Shown one piece after another: positions 44,045 through 53,644 of a stretch of DNA of 64,000 nt. The notes under the pieces were generated by a model. That model was not told the origin of the DNA. It saw nothing but the letters and a program-made list of their open reading frames with translations, and made no database searches. Source of the DNA: Nocardia brasiliensis NBRC 14402 (GTDB lineage Bacteria > Actinomycetota > Actinomycetes > Mycobacteriales > Mycobacteriaceae); contig NZ_BAFT02000065.1 of the NCBI RefSeq assembly GCF_000308475.2, positions 1-64,000 on the forward strand, in the 5' to 3' direction. Every line of letters begins with the position of its first letter. Positions within the stretch are counted from its first letter, which is position 1. A program made the translations under genes and the position numbers.

Positions 44045-45012
44045 ATTCCGAGCTTTTTGCGCTCGACCGTGGGCTTGCAGCGTTCGCGGCGCGCCACCCC
44101 GAAACCGACGACTGGATGACCCAAGCGAACCGTGACTCGGCACGCGGCCTCCGTGACATGGTGCACGAAGCCTGGATGCCCCGACGCCGAGGAGTGATCG
44201 CACGGTTCCACGACGGCGCCGTTGCGGGGCATACAGGGCCTGCATATCAAATACTGCGAGCTGCTTATGAGTTCAACGACGCGGTGGTTGCGGTAGCAAA
44301 CTTGATGCTGGACCGGCCGTATTCAACAATCACCGATTCGGTACGGAAGCGTTTTGGCCTGCTGATGCGCCCACTACTGGCTGGCTCGGTCGAAATCGAC
44401 CTTGTTTGCCCTCTGCCTGGCATCGATGAGGCGATGCAACTCCCCGGGGAATCTCCTGGTCAAGCAGTCATGCCGGAACTGGAGAGGCTTGAGTCTCACA
44501 CGGGCGAAGCCCTGAACCGCGTACTCAGCGTGCTACGGCAGTCTGCCAACGGGCCTTCAACCGTGTCCGAACACACAGACCAGATCGGGGCGGACGGCTG
44601 GCGCAAGCTGGCTCGTCTCGCTGGCCGCTGTGTTGATGCCGACTTCACGATCGACTTCTCATCGCGAACCGAGCCTGCCGAGCGGTTCTCGTTCGCTCCA
44701 CCGCACGCAACGCAGTTGAAAACCTTCATCAAAGAGCGCTCGCTGACTGCTACAGAGGTTACCTACTACGGCCTCTGGCAGACCGCCAGCAGCGTACGAA
44801 CGTGGTTCGACCTCCAGACGCCTACTGGCCAACGCATCAGCGGCACGCTGCCGACCAACCTGGTCGACGCATCAATGAAGGCTCTCGATCAACAGGTTCG
44901 AGCCATCGTGCGAGAAGAAGCAGATCCAGATAAAGACCAGGTAACGAAGCGGACTCTTGTTTCTCTGGAACTAACGGGACCGGGGCGGCATCGAGGACTC
45001 CCTCCACGTTGA
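44032..45012 (+). CDS. Hypothetical partner of the nucleotidyltransferase-like protein
   Basis: 326-aa protein of unknown family. It begins VDIDSELFALDRGLAAFAARHPETDDW and is mostly helical, with a middle segment AYEFNDAVVAVANLMLDRP and a C-terminal half that could be an independent alpha/beta domain (LTATEVTYYGLWQTASSVRTWFDLQTPTGQRISGTLP). The GTG at 44032 overlaps the upstream gene by 13 nt, pointing to coupled translation. The stop lies 42 nt inside the convergent jetD. No catalytic motif is obvious. With the upstream gene it forms a candidate two-component defence or toxin module. Confidence 0.65.
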   Translation: MVDIDSELFALDRGLAAFAARHPETDDWMTQANRDSARGLRDMVHEAWMPRRRGVIARFHDGAVAGHTGPAYQILRAAYEFNDAVVAVANLMLDRPYSTITDSVRKRFGLLMRPLLAGSVEIDLVCPLPGIDEAMQLPGESPGQAVMPELERLESHTGEALNRVLSVLRQSANGPSTVSEHTDQIGADGWRKLARLAGRCVDADFTIDFSSRTEPAERFSFAPPHATQLKTFIKERSLTATEVTYYGLWQTASSVRTWFDLQTPTGQRISGTLPTNLVDASMKALDQQVRAIVREEADPDKDQVTKRTLVSLELTGPGRHRGLPPR

Positions 45013-46221
45013 ACACTCCCGCAGTGCGCCCGTAATTGCGAGATGCGCCTGGGCTACTGGTATGTGCTCCTGTTCGAGCTGAAGCTCTCGACCAGTCTCG
45101 TTGTGGAATCTGTTGAGCCTCACGTAGAGGTCGACCTCGCCACCCTCAAGTCCGATCGGTACCTCGTCGGAATCCATTTGGGTGTCGGTTTCATGCTGCG
45201 CAGATGGATAGGCGTCGAGCGTGGTTCCGTCCATCATCACCGCGTGAGCGCGAATGCCGGCACGGCGAACCGTGGCGAGGATCGCCAGTCCGGCGCGGTC
45301 GATGTCGCCCCAGTAGAGGACACATGCCGCGGCATGAACCCAGCCGAGCGCCGCGAGAAGCGGTGCACCTGAACCGAGACCGCAGATTATGGCCACGCCG
45401 GGAAGTTCAGTGGGCAGGGTGTGGCCGAGTTCGAGGTTCTCTACGACGAGTACTGCGGAGGGGCACAAGGTGCTGCTGTTGAGAATCGGAATGGTTGCAT
45501 CGAACCGCAGTAATCCCGCTGCCTTCGTGCGGAGGTGCGGGCATGCCAGGGTCACGCGCAGGGGGATGTCTTTGCCCTTCAGACCAATGTGGTTGAAGAG
45601 CCGAGTTAGCGGGTCACCGAGCGTACGGTCGTTGGGCACGCCGAGCATGGCGCCCAGCACTGTGGCGTTCCTCTCGATCCACTTGCTGTGCACACCGGGG
45701 ATGGCCAGTTGCCGAACCATCGTGGCTTCGCCGACTCCGATCGTGGTGAGGTGGTTCACGACTGCGACCGCGTTCGTCCAGTCCTTGCCGTCGAACGCGG
45801 CGATTGTGCGAGCGTTCTTGATGGGAATCATGCTGATGTCGTCCCACACCACTCCCGCAAGACTGACGGCCTCCTGGAGTCGTTGTTCGGCAATCCGGTA
45901 GCTCGCCGCCACATCGGGCGCAACAACAAGGGCCTCTTCTGGACCTTCAATCTCCCAGACAGTGGGCAGAAAATGGGCGCCCAGCCCGCGCGCCCGGCGG
46001 GACTCTGTTGCAGTGATGCCGGGTATGCGCGCATTGTCGATGGCCGCTTGCCAGGTGCCAGCCCAGTTCGTTACGCCGATGACGTCGTTGTCGAATTCTG
46101 TACCCTTGGGCGCGCCCAGGCCGATTCGCATCGGCCATCTCCGTTTGCCGAGCAACCACACCAACCACTGTGTCCGACAGCGTTGTTGCAGCTCTGCAAC
46201 GGCAGCCTCAACGGTAAGCAT
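44971..46221 (-). CDS. jetD: Wadjet nuclease subunit JetD
   Basis: 416-aa protein with an N-terminal DUF3322-type helical part and a C-terminal DUF2220/Toprim nuclease domain. The Toprim acidic residues are visible: Glu in VLVVENLE, the Asp pair in YWGDIDRAGLAI and Glu in LEQEHIP near the end. JetD cleaves the plasmid once the SMC-like complex has compacted it. It is the last gene of jetABCD and starts inside the jetC end (14-nt overlap). Its 3' end overlaps the convergent hypothetical gene by 42 nt. Confidence 0.9.
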   Translation of the reverse strand: MLTVEAAVAELQQRCRTQWLVWLLGKRRWPMRIGLGAPKGTEFDNDVIGVTNWAGTWQAAIDNARIPGITATESRRARGLGAHFLPTVWEIEGPEEALVVAPDVAASYRIAEQRLQEAVSLAGVVWDDISMIPIKNARTIAAFDGKDWTNAVAVVNHLTTIGVGEATMVRQLAIPGVHSKWIERNATVLGAMLGVPNDRTLGDPLTRLFNHIGLKGKDIPLRVTLACPHLRTKAAGLLRFDATIPILNSSTLCPSAVLVVENLELGHTLPTELPGVAIICGLGSGAPLLAALGWVHAAACVLYWGDIDRAGLAILATVRRAGIRAHAVMMDGTTLDAYPSAQHETDTQMDSDEVPIGLEGGEVDLYVRLNRFHNETGRELQLEQEHIPVAQAHLAITGALRECSTWRESSMPPRSR

Positions 46222-49200
46222 TGGTCGACACCCCGGTCTTGGACGCAGCTGTCAGGCTGTGTCCTATATCGGCGAACTCAGTGACGGTCACCGTCCGGAC
46301 TGATGCGACCGGATCCTTTCCAGGCTGGTCTCGCTTGGAGACCATCGCCACGCTGTCGATGTAAGGCTGAATGATTGTCGTGTTCTGGACGGTGGCGACG
46401 ATAAGCAGCTGAAACCCGAACTTCCGGAAAGCCGACAATGCCTGCTGAGCGAAGACCGGATCAGACTTTGAGAATGCTTCATCAAGCATCAACTGCGAAA
46501 ACACTGGCCGGTTGTCCCCGGTCTCGGGATCAGCGAGATTGAAGCTCAGTGCTCCAGCCAGGCAGAACGCCATCAGCTTCTCCTGCTCGCCTCCGGAGTT
46601 GGCGCCGGCGTTGCTGTAGGTGCGGATCAAATCACTTGTCGTCGCTTCGCGTTCGGCGCAGTAGAGAGTGAACCTGTTACGAACATCAAGGGCATCACGG
46701 GTCCATTGCCGGGCTTCTGGGGTCTCGGCGGACAGGAGGTTGCGTAGTTCGAGGATGTCGCGGTACTGGTCGTGTATCGCGTGTTGATCTCCAGCCGAGA
46801 CCGCTGCGGCCCGACCCGAGATTCGGCGAGCTCGATCGTTGAGGTCGGTGACAGCAGCCAGCTTCTTGATGTCGGCGTGCAGCGTCAGCCGTGTGCCGCG
46901 GTTGAACTCCACCGAGCCCAGTCCGAGGTTGACCCTGGCGACCTGATCCTCGATACGCTGGGTCTCTTCCTCTGCGAGCTGGTAGAGCCGTAGCGCTGCT
47001 GTGGGAGCCTGTTCGGTGATCAACCGGAGCATGCGGTCATAAGCTTGGGGCAGCTCACGGCTGTCGATGCGCTGGCACAGGGCGACATAGTCGTGGATCT
47101 TCTCGTCGAGATCGTCGCTGCTGTTTGGGATGTCGTCTGGGAACTGTGCGTCGAACTGGCTGACGATACGCTGCAGCTCACCAAGCGATCTGCGCACCGC
47201 TTCTCCCAGTTGCCTCTGGTCCTTCTCGATCAGCGCGACGAGAGCCTGCCGATATGGCGCCGGGACGACAACATCCAGCGACACGGATAGTTGCGGCAGG
47301 TAGTCGTGCAGCGTGGTGCGGGCTTGGGGTCCTACGACACCGGGATGCAGCGTGTCCTGAAGTTCCAGCAACTGGGTGCGGCGAGCGTCGTGGGTAATTT
47401 CTCGCTCATCGAGGATGACGATTCGCCCCGACAATGCGTTGATGCCCTTCAGGTAGTCGCCGGCCTGCTTCTGAAGGTTGGCCAGGTCGGGGTGCTCGGC
47501 TTCGAATTGGTCGAGCTGGTTCTGCAGCCTTTGCACTTCACCGTCAGCACTGTCGGCGTCGACATCGCGGTAGTGCTCGAATCCGGCGCTGAGCCGCCCC
47601 CATCGTTCTTTCTCGGCGCCGAGGGATTCGATTGTGGTGTGTAGGCCGGTGACCGCCTCGTCACTGGCCTCGAACTCCGCTGTGGCGTGACCCAGCTCCT
47701 CACGCAGCGCAGCGATCTTGTGTTCGATGTTGCCTTGGTAAATGTATTGCGAGGCGGGGATCTCTCTGCGGTCGTCCTTGACGGCGCGGAGCTCACTTTC
47801 TTGGCGCAGACCCTCGATCGTCACGGCTCGACGGTGCCGGCGGAACTCGTCCGGACCCCCGACACGGGTGTAATCGCCCGCCTTGGAGATCACCTGCGCT
47901 GCGGTCCTGGCACATTCGTGGTCGCGGTCGATCACCTGTAGGCATTCGGCAAGCGTGCCTGTCTGTGGCTGGCTGGGCTGGCGGTCGGCGCCTTGAACGT
48001 GTTCGATCCGGATCAGCCCTCGCATGTTGTGGTCGTTGACGTAATGCAACACGGCGCGGTGGTGTCGGTCAGGAACCAGGAGTACCAAGCCCGCAGTGCG
48101 TAGTACCTTCTCCACTGCTTTGCGCCACATCGCGTACTGCGGCTCGAGGTCCATCAGCTCGCACACGTAAGGAAGGTGTTTGGACGAGACGCCCAGCGCC
48201 TGGGCGATTTCGGTGCGGATTCGATCCTCGTTAGCGGGCACTGTCGTTCGAAGAAGCTCGACCCGTTTGAGTTCCTTGCGCGAGGAATTCATCTGGTCCT
48301 CTGCCGCGCGCCGGCGAGGACCTTCCTGGTCGGTCAATCTGTGCTGCAATGCCTTGATCTCAGCGGTGATCCTGGTCGATTCCGCATGGCTGTACGACCG
48401 CATGGACGCGAAATCGGCGGCGTTGTCGACCGGCGGGTAGCCCATGTCCAAAAGTAGTTCGTCGTAGCGGGTACGTTGGCGTCCAACCTTCTCGGCATAG
48501 TCACTGGCCTGGGCTAATTCGGCGCGCAGAGACGGCAGATCGCCACCGGCGGAGGCGATCCTGGCGGTGAGCACGTCGCGTTTGGCGGTCAGGATGTCGC
48601 GTTGGTTGGACAACTCCTGGCGCTCGGCGCCGATCCGTTCGATCTCGGTGTCGAGTCCTAAGACTTCGGGCTCAATCTGCGCCAGCCGCTGCTCGTCGAC
48701 CCAGTCGCGCACCATCTGTTGGTCGATGATGTCGATGCTGGCGAGTTGAGCACCTTCAGTGACGTAACGATCGTGTATGTCTTCGACATCGCCCAAAACA
48801 CCGCGCTTCTTCTGGGCGACGGCAAGGGCGTTGCGTGCATCGACCAGTGGAGTGATCTGGTTGACTGCGTCCTTGATCGAGGTGAACGACTCCGGGACGT
48901 CGAGCATGTAATCTCGCACGAACTGCTCAAGTCCACCAACACTTTTCAGTGACTTCGCTTTTCCGAGCAGTTGCAATGCCGCGGTCTGCCCCTGGATTCC
49001 AGTGGCGGCGTAAAGCCGGTCGAGGTACCAGCTTTCGTGATCGCGCCGACCCTGCCAGCCGGCAGATTCGAAGACCGCCTTCGCATAGCCTCTGTCGCGC
49101 CAGGTGTTGCACAGGTCGAGGATGTCGGCGTCTTGTTTGATGAGGTGATAGGAACTCGAGGCGTCGGTATCCGCGCCCGCAGCCAACCATTTGAGGACCA

Positions 49201-49594
49201 GGCCGGTCACGATCGTGTCGTCGCTGCCGGTGTAGGTCACCGCGACGGCTGACCAGGCAGGTCCGGTTCCTCTGAGGAACATCGGCTTGGGGCGTTCACC
49301 TGGCTGCTGTCGCTCGCCCCACAGTCCACGAATGTACTTGTCGACAGTGCGCTTTCCGAGGTTGGAGCCGATCGCCGTGCTGTCGCTGGAGGCGTTGAAA
49401 TTGCGGCGTTTGGCCGATAGGAAAGCCAGTGACACCGCGTCTAGCAGCGACGATTTGCCACTTCCTGATGCGCCGGTGATGAGTGTACCCGCCCGGCTGA
49501 ACCGGATGTCGTGGTAGCCGTCGAAGACGCCCCAGTTGATCACCTGCAGCCGTGACAACCACACCTGTCGTTGTATCGCGCTAGTCGTCGCCAC
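46208..49594 (-). CDS. jetC: Wadjet SMC-like ATPase JetC
   Basis: 1128-aa SMC/MukB-like protein. Walker A near the N-terminus is ITGASGSGKSSLLDAVSLAFL (residues ~38-58), followed by the long coiled coil (~270-460 and ~620-900) with a hinge region between. The signature motif NSGGEQEKLMAFCLAGAL and Walker B SQLMLDEAFSKSD lie near the C-terminus. GTG 49594 overlaps jetB by 14 nt. In Wadjet, JetC with JetA and JetB extrudes DNA loops, and small circular DNA is recognised by complete extrusion. Length and motifs fit type I Wadjet. Confidence 0.93.
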   Translation of the reverse strand: MATTSAIQRQVWLSRLQVINWGVFDGYHDIRFSRAGTLITGASGSGKSSLLDAVSLAFLSAKRRNFNASSDSTAIGSNLGKRTVDKYIRGLWGERQQPGERPKPMFLRGTGPAWSAVAVTYTGSDDTIVTGLVLKWLAAGADTDASSSYHLIKQDADILDLCNTWRDRGYAKAVFESAGWQGRRDHESWYLDRLYAATGIQGQTAALQLLGKAKSLKSVGGLEQFVRDYMLDVPESFTSIKDAVNQITPLVDARNALAVAQKKRGVLGDVEDIHDRYVTEGAQLASIDIIDQQMVRDWVDEQRLAQIEPEVLGLDTEIERIGAERQELSNQRDILTAKRDVLTARIASAGGDLPSLRAELAQASDYAEKVGRQRTRYDELLLDMGYPPVDNAADFASMRSYSHAESTRITAEIKALQHRLTDQEGPRRRAAEDQMNSSRKELKRVELLRTTVPANEDRIRTEIAQALGVSSKHLPYVCELMDLEPQYAMWRKAVEKVLRTAGLVLLVPDRHHRAVLHYVNDHNMRGLIRIEHVQGADRQPSQPQTGTLAECLQVIDRDHECARTAAQVISKAGDYTRVGGPDEFRRHRRAVTIEGLRQESELRAVKDDRREIPASQYIYQGNIEHKIAALREELGHATAEFEASDEAVTGLHTTIESLGAEKERWGRLSAGFEHYRDVDADSADGEVQRLQNQLDQFEAEHPDLANLQKQAGDYLKGINALSGRIVILDEREITHDARRTQLLELQDTLHPGVVGPQARTTLHDYLPQLSVSLDVVVPAPYRQALVALIEKDQRQLGEAVRRSLGELQRIVSQFDAQFPDDIPNSSDDLDEKIHDYVALCQRIDSRELPQAYDRMLRLITEQAPTAALRLYQLAEEETQRIEDQVARVNLGLGSVEFNRGTRLTLHADIKKLAAVTDLNDRARRISGRAAAVSAGDQHAIHDQYRDILELRNLLSAETPEARQWTRDALDVRNRFTLYCAEREATTSDLIRTYSNAGANSGGEQEKLMAFCLAGALSFNLADPETGDNRPVFSQLMLDEAFSKSDPVFAQQALSAFRKFGFQLLIVATVQNTTIIQPYIDSVAMVSKRDQPGKDPVASVRTVTVTEFADIGHSLTAASKTGVSTNAYR

Positions 49595-50318
49595 CGAGTT
49601 CCCGCTCCCCGTAGTCGTCGCTGTCGAGCGTGGACGAGCCTGGGGCGTCGTCTTGGGCCCGGCGCAGCAACTGGTCGAACTCCTTGCTCAGTTCATCGAC
49701 CATCTGGCCGCTCATGATCGCCAGGATCACCGGGCTGATGGCGTAGCTGTCCTCGTCATCGCGAGTGCGCAGCAGGATCTGGGTTTTGTTGAGTTTGGTG
49801 ATCGCCTCGTCGATACGGTTGCGCAGCATCGCCTCATCGCGATCTACGCGGTGGCGGACACTGCCGAACAAGTCTTGGATGTCTGCGCGGCTGATGATGA
49901 CGTGTTCGTCATGGGACGTGCGGGCAATCTTGGCCAGATGCAAAGCCACTATGGAGGCGTATGTTCCGAGCGGTTCTCGACGAAGAACCTTGCGGCTGTG
50001 AGGATTCGGATTGTCGAGCAGAGCAGGCTCGACGTAGGCCACATCGAGGTCCTCGTGGATACGCAACCGCAGATCCAGTTCGCACAGGCGTGACGCCAGA
50101 ACCTTGCGGTGCTCGATGAGCCACGACCACAAGTCAGGCTTGTCGTCCTTGGTGAGATAGCGGCGGGTGAGAAGATTCTGCAGCACCCAACACGCCTGGT
50201 TGGGCAGGCCGCTGCTGTCCCCGTCAAACCGCGGAGACGTCGTCGCCTCGGCGGTAGCAGCCAGGTCAACCTCGGGTAGATCGTCAAAGTTGAAGGCCCC
50301 CAAATGTGGCGTGCTCAC
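49581..50318 (-). CDS. jetB: Wadjet subunit JetB (DUF4194)
   Basis: 245-aa MukE-like winged-helix subunit. Features: LPNQACWVLQNLLTRRYLTKDDKPDLWSWLIEHRKVLASRLCELDLRLRIHEDLDVAYVEP, then SRADIQDLFGSVRHRVDRDEAMLRNRIDEAITKLNKTQIL. These match the DUF4194 family. Its start overlaps jetA by 4 nt and its end overlaps jetC by 14 nt, so stoichiometry is probably controlled by coupled translation. Confidence 0.88.
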   Translation of the reverse strand: MSTPHLGAFNFDDLPEVDLAATAEATTSPRFDGDSSGLPNQACWVLQNLLTRRYLTKDDKPDLWSWLIEHRKVLASRLCELDLRLRIHEDLDVAYVEPALLDNPNPHSRKVLRREPLGTYASIVALHLAKIARTSHDEHVIISRADIQDLFGSVRHRVDRDEAMLRNRIDEAITKLNKTQILLRTRDDEDSYAISPVILAIMSGQMVDELSKEFDQLLRRAQDDAPGSSTLDSDDYGERELGGDD

Positions 50319-51763
50319 AGGTCACTCACCGCCTCGACCGGCCTGCGGAACACCACACACGGCACCTCGATCAGGCACTGGCGTCCGTCGACGGATCGGA
50401 ATCGGACCCGACGAGTATCCGCGGTAACCGCCGTGCCCGGATCCTGCTTGTCCGCCAACGCCCACAGCACCACCACGTCACCCAAGTACGGGTCGTCAAT
50501 CATGCCGATGACCTCTGGCAACGGAATCGGCCCCATGGACACCGCTCTATTGACCAGCGCTGTTAGTGCAGGGATGTCGACCTGGGCGATGAGCCCGCTG
50601 AAGCCGCTGAGATCGTCAGACGGCGGCACTTCCTTGGCTGGCTTGGGCGGCGAGGGGTCCTGGATGTCGAACACCAACGCCCCGACACTGGTCACCGAAG
50701 ACGGGCTGATCGGTAGTTCGGCACGGGTGGGTGAGTCCACCACCGCTTCACGTAGCAGCGCATGCCCAGTGGCCAGCGCCGCATTGATCTGTCGAGCCAG
50801 GCCGCGTGCCTGTTCGGCGGTGCCTGCGGCGAAGAACCGTTTGATCCGCAGTGCACAACGCTGCTCGACGCGGCCCACTTCCCCGATCTGCGCTGACACC
50901 CGCTGGAAGAAGTGCACCATGACATCGCGTAAGCCGGTCTCCAGATCAGGCAGACGCTCCACGACGGTGTTGATGTCCGAGCGCAGCCGCGCCCGCTGGT
51001 CGGGGTCCTGGACCATGCGGGTGAATGCGGCATACGAGGCCCGCTCCCGGGACACGAACAAGGCGTCGTAGTCGGTGAACATTCGCCGTGAGCGGTCGCG
51101 GAACTCGATGTCGGAGTCTTCAACCCCCTCAATGAGTTTAGTGGTGATGTCGTTCTGCATACCGCCGTAGCTGACTATGTCCGTGACGACCTGTTCCATG
51201 TTGTAGGCGATCGCCCGAGCCTCGTCGGCGAGATCCACCAGGTTGGGTTCAGGCCGGTGCCCCTTGTCCAGGTCCGTGAGCTGGCCGAACAGGTCCTCGA
51301 TCTGAGCTTCAATCTCTACACGAAGCCGCGCCGGATCCTCGTCGAGCTGGGACGCGATCCGTTTGAGACCACTGGCGATGTGGACGATCGACCCACCCGT
51401 TGCGACGGTGTCACCGCGGCGCAGCTTCCGCAGGAACGCTAAGGCACTGCGGGCATCCTCGGTCAGTGAGCACACGTTCTGTGCGCCCTGCCCGGCGCCG
51501 TCGGAGACGCGGTTCAACCAGCCTGAACTCGCCCACGTCTTAATCAGACCCAAGCCGGTCTGCTCGGCCAGGCCGACCTCCTCCAGGTCGCGCTCCAGGC
51601 ACAAAACGAGCTCGGGTTCAGCGACCTTGGCGCTCCCGTCCAGATGACGTTCCATCAGCGTGACGTATGGGGCAAGGTTCTTAGCTGCAAACAGTCGCAC
51701 GGCAGCGACATCTTGCAAGGTCTTGTTCGACTCGAACAGATCCGCCAGAGGAGACGAAGTCAT
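50315..51763 (-). CDS. jetA: Wadjet subunit JetA (DUF3375)
   Basis: 482-aa MukF-like kleisin subunit. It begins SSPLADLFESNKTLQDVAAVRLFAAKNLAPYVTLMERHLD, with a helical middle (EIEAQIEDLFGQLTDLDKG, EQVVTDIVSYGG) and a C-terminal winged-helix region (TALVNRAVSMGPIPLPEVIGMIDDPYLGDVVVLWAL). ATG 51763 has GGGAG upstream; the frame extends to 51784. It is the first gene of jetABCD, so the promoter lies in the 189-bp gap to the next gene, which runs the same way. Confidence 0.88.
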   Translation of the reverse strand: MTSSPLADLFESNKTLQDVAAVRLFAAKNLAPYVTLMERHLDGSAKVAEPELVLCLERDLEEVGLAEQTGLGLIKTWASSGWLNRVSDGAGQGAQNVCSLTEDARSALAFLRKLRRGDTVATGGSIVHIASGLKRIASQLDEDPARLRVEIEAQIEDLFGQLTDLDKGHRPEPNLVDLADEARAIAYNMEQVVTDIVSYGGMQNDITTKLIEGVEDSDIEFRDRSRRMFTDYDALFVSRERASYAAFTRMVQDPDQRARLRSDINTVVERLPDLETGLRDVMVHFFQRVSAQIGEVGRVEQRCALRIKRFFAAGTAEQARGLARQINAALATGHALLREAVVDSPTRAELPISPSSVTSVGALVFDIQDPSPPKPAKEVPPSDDLSGFSGLIAQVDIPALTALVNRAVSMGPIPLPEVIGMIDDPYLGDVVVLWALADKQDPGTAVTADTRRVRFRSVDGRQCLIEVPCVVFRRPVEAVSDL

Positions 51764-51952
51764 AAGTGCTCCCGCGCCAGCCAACTATCTGGACACATCA
51801 TCGCTGTTAGGTCCGACAACGTTGCGGGGATCACGGGATGTATCTCGGCCGGATGCCGAGCGACCTACCCAAGTTCTAGGTGCGATGATGTCCAGGCAGT
51901 CAGTCTTCGGCAGCAACCGATCACGACACACGCGTGATCAGGATCGGCTTCG

Positions 51953-53290
51953 TCACCAAACCGATCCATCTGGACCATGCGGGCTCCAGCCCTGGAGGAA
52001 TGGTTTTAGATCCTCCGGTTTTGGTTCTGCCAGGCCCGGCACTATGCGCGACAGCTGCAGGATAGGGTCCCGCGCGTCGACACTTCGCGCTGCCTCTTCG
52101 AGCTGCCGAAGGATGGCGTCACGGTCGGTTCCGGCATATTGTTCCGCAGCTTCTCTCGCCGCGGCGAGGAATCCTCGGTACTGGTTGACGGACTGCCATT
52201 CGTGGGAGCAATCCTTGAAGTGCTCCCACCGAGCATGCTCGAAGTATCGCTCTTTTGCGTCCGCCATCGCCGCTTCCCAGCGGCGGCGCCGGTCGGCCTT
52301 CTCACGCTCACGTTCCTGCTCCCGCCAGTCAGCGCGGAGCTTTTGGATCTCGAACGCTCGAAAGACCTGGGGGAGCTTGTCTTCGACAGTGACGGTCTTC
52401 GCGTCGCGATAGTGGTCACCGTTGTAGCTGCTTCCCGGCCCTTTGACTACCAGTTCGAGCTTGCCGGTACTGATGAACTCCCATCCACGGTATTGGATCC
52501 ACGACGGCTGGATCTTGCGATGGTTCCACTGCCGCGGCTCTATCTTCGGCGCACCCCGGGCAGCAATCTCCTTGATCTGGAGGCCGTAGACCCCGGCTGG
52601 GGTCGCCAACGCCAAGTGGCACCTGCCCAGGTCGCGTGATCGGCGTTTCGCAGCGACAACCGGAGCCATTGCGTCGATCCCGCGGTCCGCAGCCGCAGTG
52701 GCGATGGCCTGCAGAATCCGAGCAGCGCGTGGGACGTGGTCGCTGCTGACGAACTGCCAATCCTTGTCGGCCACGAATGCCTTCACAGCCGGGTGATACT
52801 TCGCGATGCGCTCTGGAACAGAAACGGGTCGAGTCTCAACTAGATCATCGAAATGCTCTGTGAACACGATCGCTTTAGGACCTTGCCCCCATGCCCCGGT
52901 CGAGACCATCTCCAGTTTCTTACCTCTGGGCCGCGACTGGGACTTCAAACTCAGCGCAACAAGGCGCCTGTGAGATTCCTCGACCTCGCGATCCTGCGGA
53001 AGAACGAGGCAGTCACCTGCCTCCAGGACCCGCGCGATCAGTCGGTCCGCGTCCGCCTCATCCGGCAGCACCGCCGCTGGCGGCTCCGCATGCCACTTCC
53101 GACCCATGTCGGTAATCACAGCCGCCCAAGTACTTCCCTTCCCGCTGATTGTGACGAGCCCACGACGTTCCAGGGCCCGCGCAGTGATTCGGTGCTCAGG
53201 ATCGCTGAAGACACCATCGGGGCACCCGTCAATGATCCATCCGAGAACATCGGCCTGCTTCTGGTTCAGCTGCGCGGGATTCTTACCCAT
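51953..53290 (-). CDS. Uncharacterised protein upstream of jetABCD
   Basis: 445-aa protein of no recognised family. An N-terminal region of about 80 residues looks like a winged helix (LNQKQADVLGWIIDGCPDGVF...ITARALERRGLVTISGKGSTWAAVITDMGRKW). The middle is alpha/beta, with ALATPAGVYGLQIKEI and WIQYRGWEFISTGKLELVV. A highly charged coiled coil (REQEREREKADRRRRWEAAM) follows, then a helical tail. ATG 53290 starts the winged-helix part. It lies on the same strand 189 bp upstream of jetA and might be a regulator or an additional defence gene. Confidence 0.6.
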   Translation of the reverse strand: MGKNPAQLNQKQADVLGWIIDGCPDGVFSDPEHRITARALERRGLVTISGKGSTWAAVITDMGRKWHAEPPAAVLPDEADADRLIARVLEAGDCLVLPQDREVEESHRRLVALSLKSQSRPRGKKLEMVSTGAWGQGPKAIVFTEHFDDLVETRPVSVPERIAKYHPAVKAFVADKDWQFVSSDHVPRAARILQAIATAAADRGIDAMAPVVAAKRRSRDLGRCHLALATPAGVYGLQIKEIAARGAPKIEPRQWNHRKIQPSWIQYRGWEFISTGKLELVVKGPGSSYNGDHYRDAKTVTVEDKLPQVFRAFEIQKLRADWREQEREREKADRRRRWEAAMADAKERYFEHARWEHFKDCSHEWQSVNQYRGFLAAAREAAEQYAGTDRDAILRQLEEAARSVDARDPILQLSRIVPGLAEPKPEDLKPFLQGWSPHGPDGSVW

Positions 53291-53644
53291 CCGATCATCA
53301 TTACTGGCAGGGCCATGCTCAACTGACGATTCCGAACAAGTGCAACAGATAGCCAACCACCCAGCGGAGCTGGTGACCGGTCAAGGCACAACGGTCTGAC
53401 CCGTGTTGGGCCACTTGGGTATTCAACCGGCGAGCGGAGAACGTGGTGTTGCGGGCGTAGGAGCGTACCTCAGACTCATCCGCTACGACCGGACGCTGAC
53501 GACAGTCAACGCGCTGCCACGCTGGATTCCCACTTAGGTGCGGTGGCCTCAGCGGCGAGGCGTGCTTGAGCCTTGCTCGCCAACCTGCACTCAGCCGTTC
53601 AGCTACTGTTGAGCTGCGAAAAGGCACTCGAACGGGGGTTCACG
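53291..53644. other. Intergenic region without evident gene
   Basis: A 354-bp divergent gap between the uncharacterised gene and the ESX-associated gene. It holds no convincing reading frame, RNA or strong repeat; promoters in both directions are expected here. The ribosome-binding GGGGG of the following gene lies at its right edge. Confidence 0.5.
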
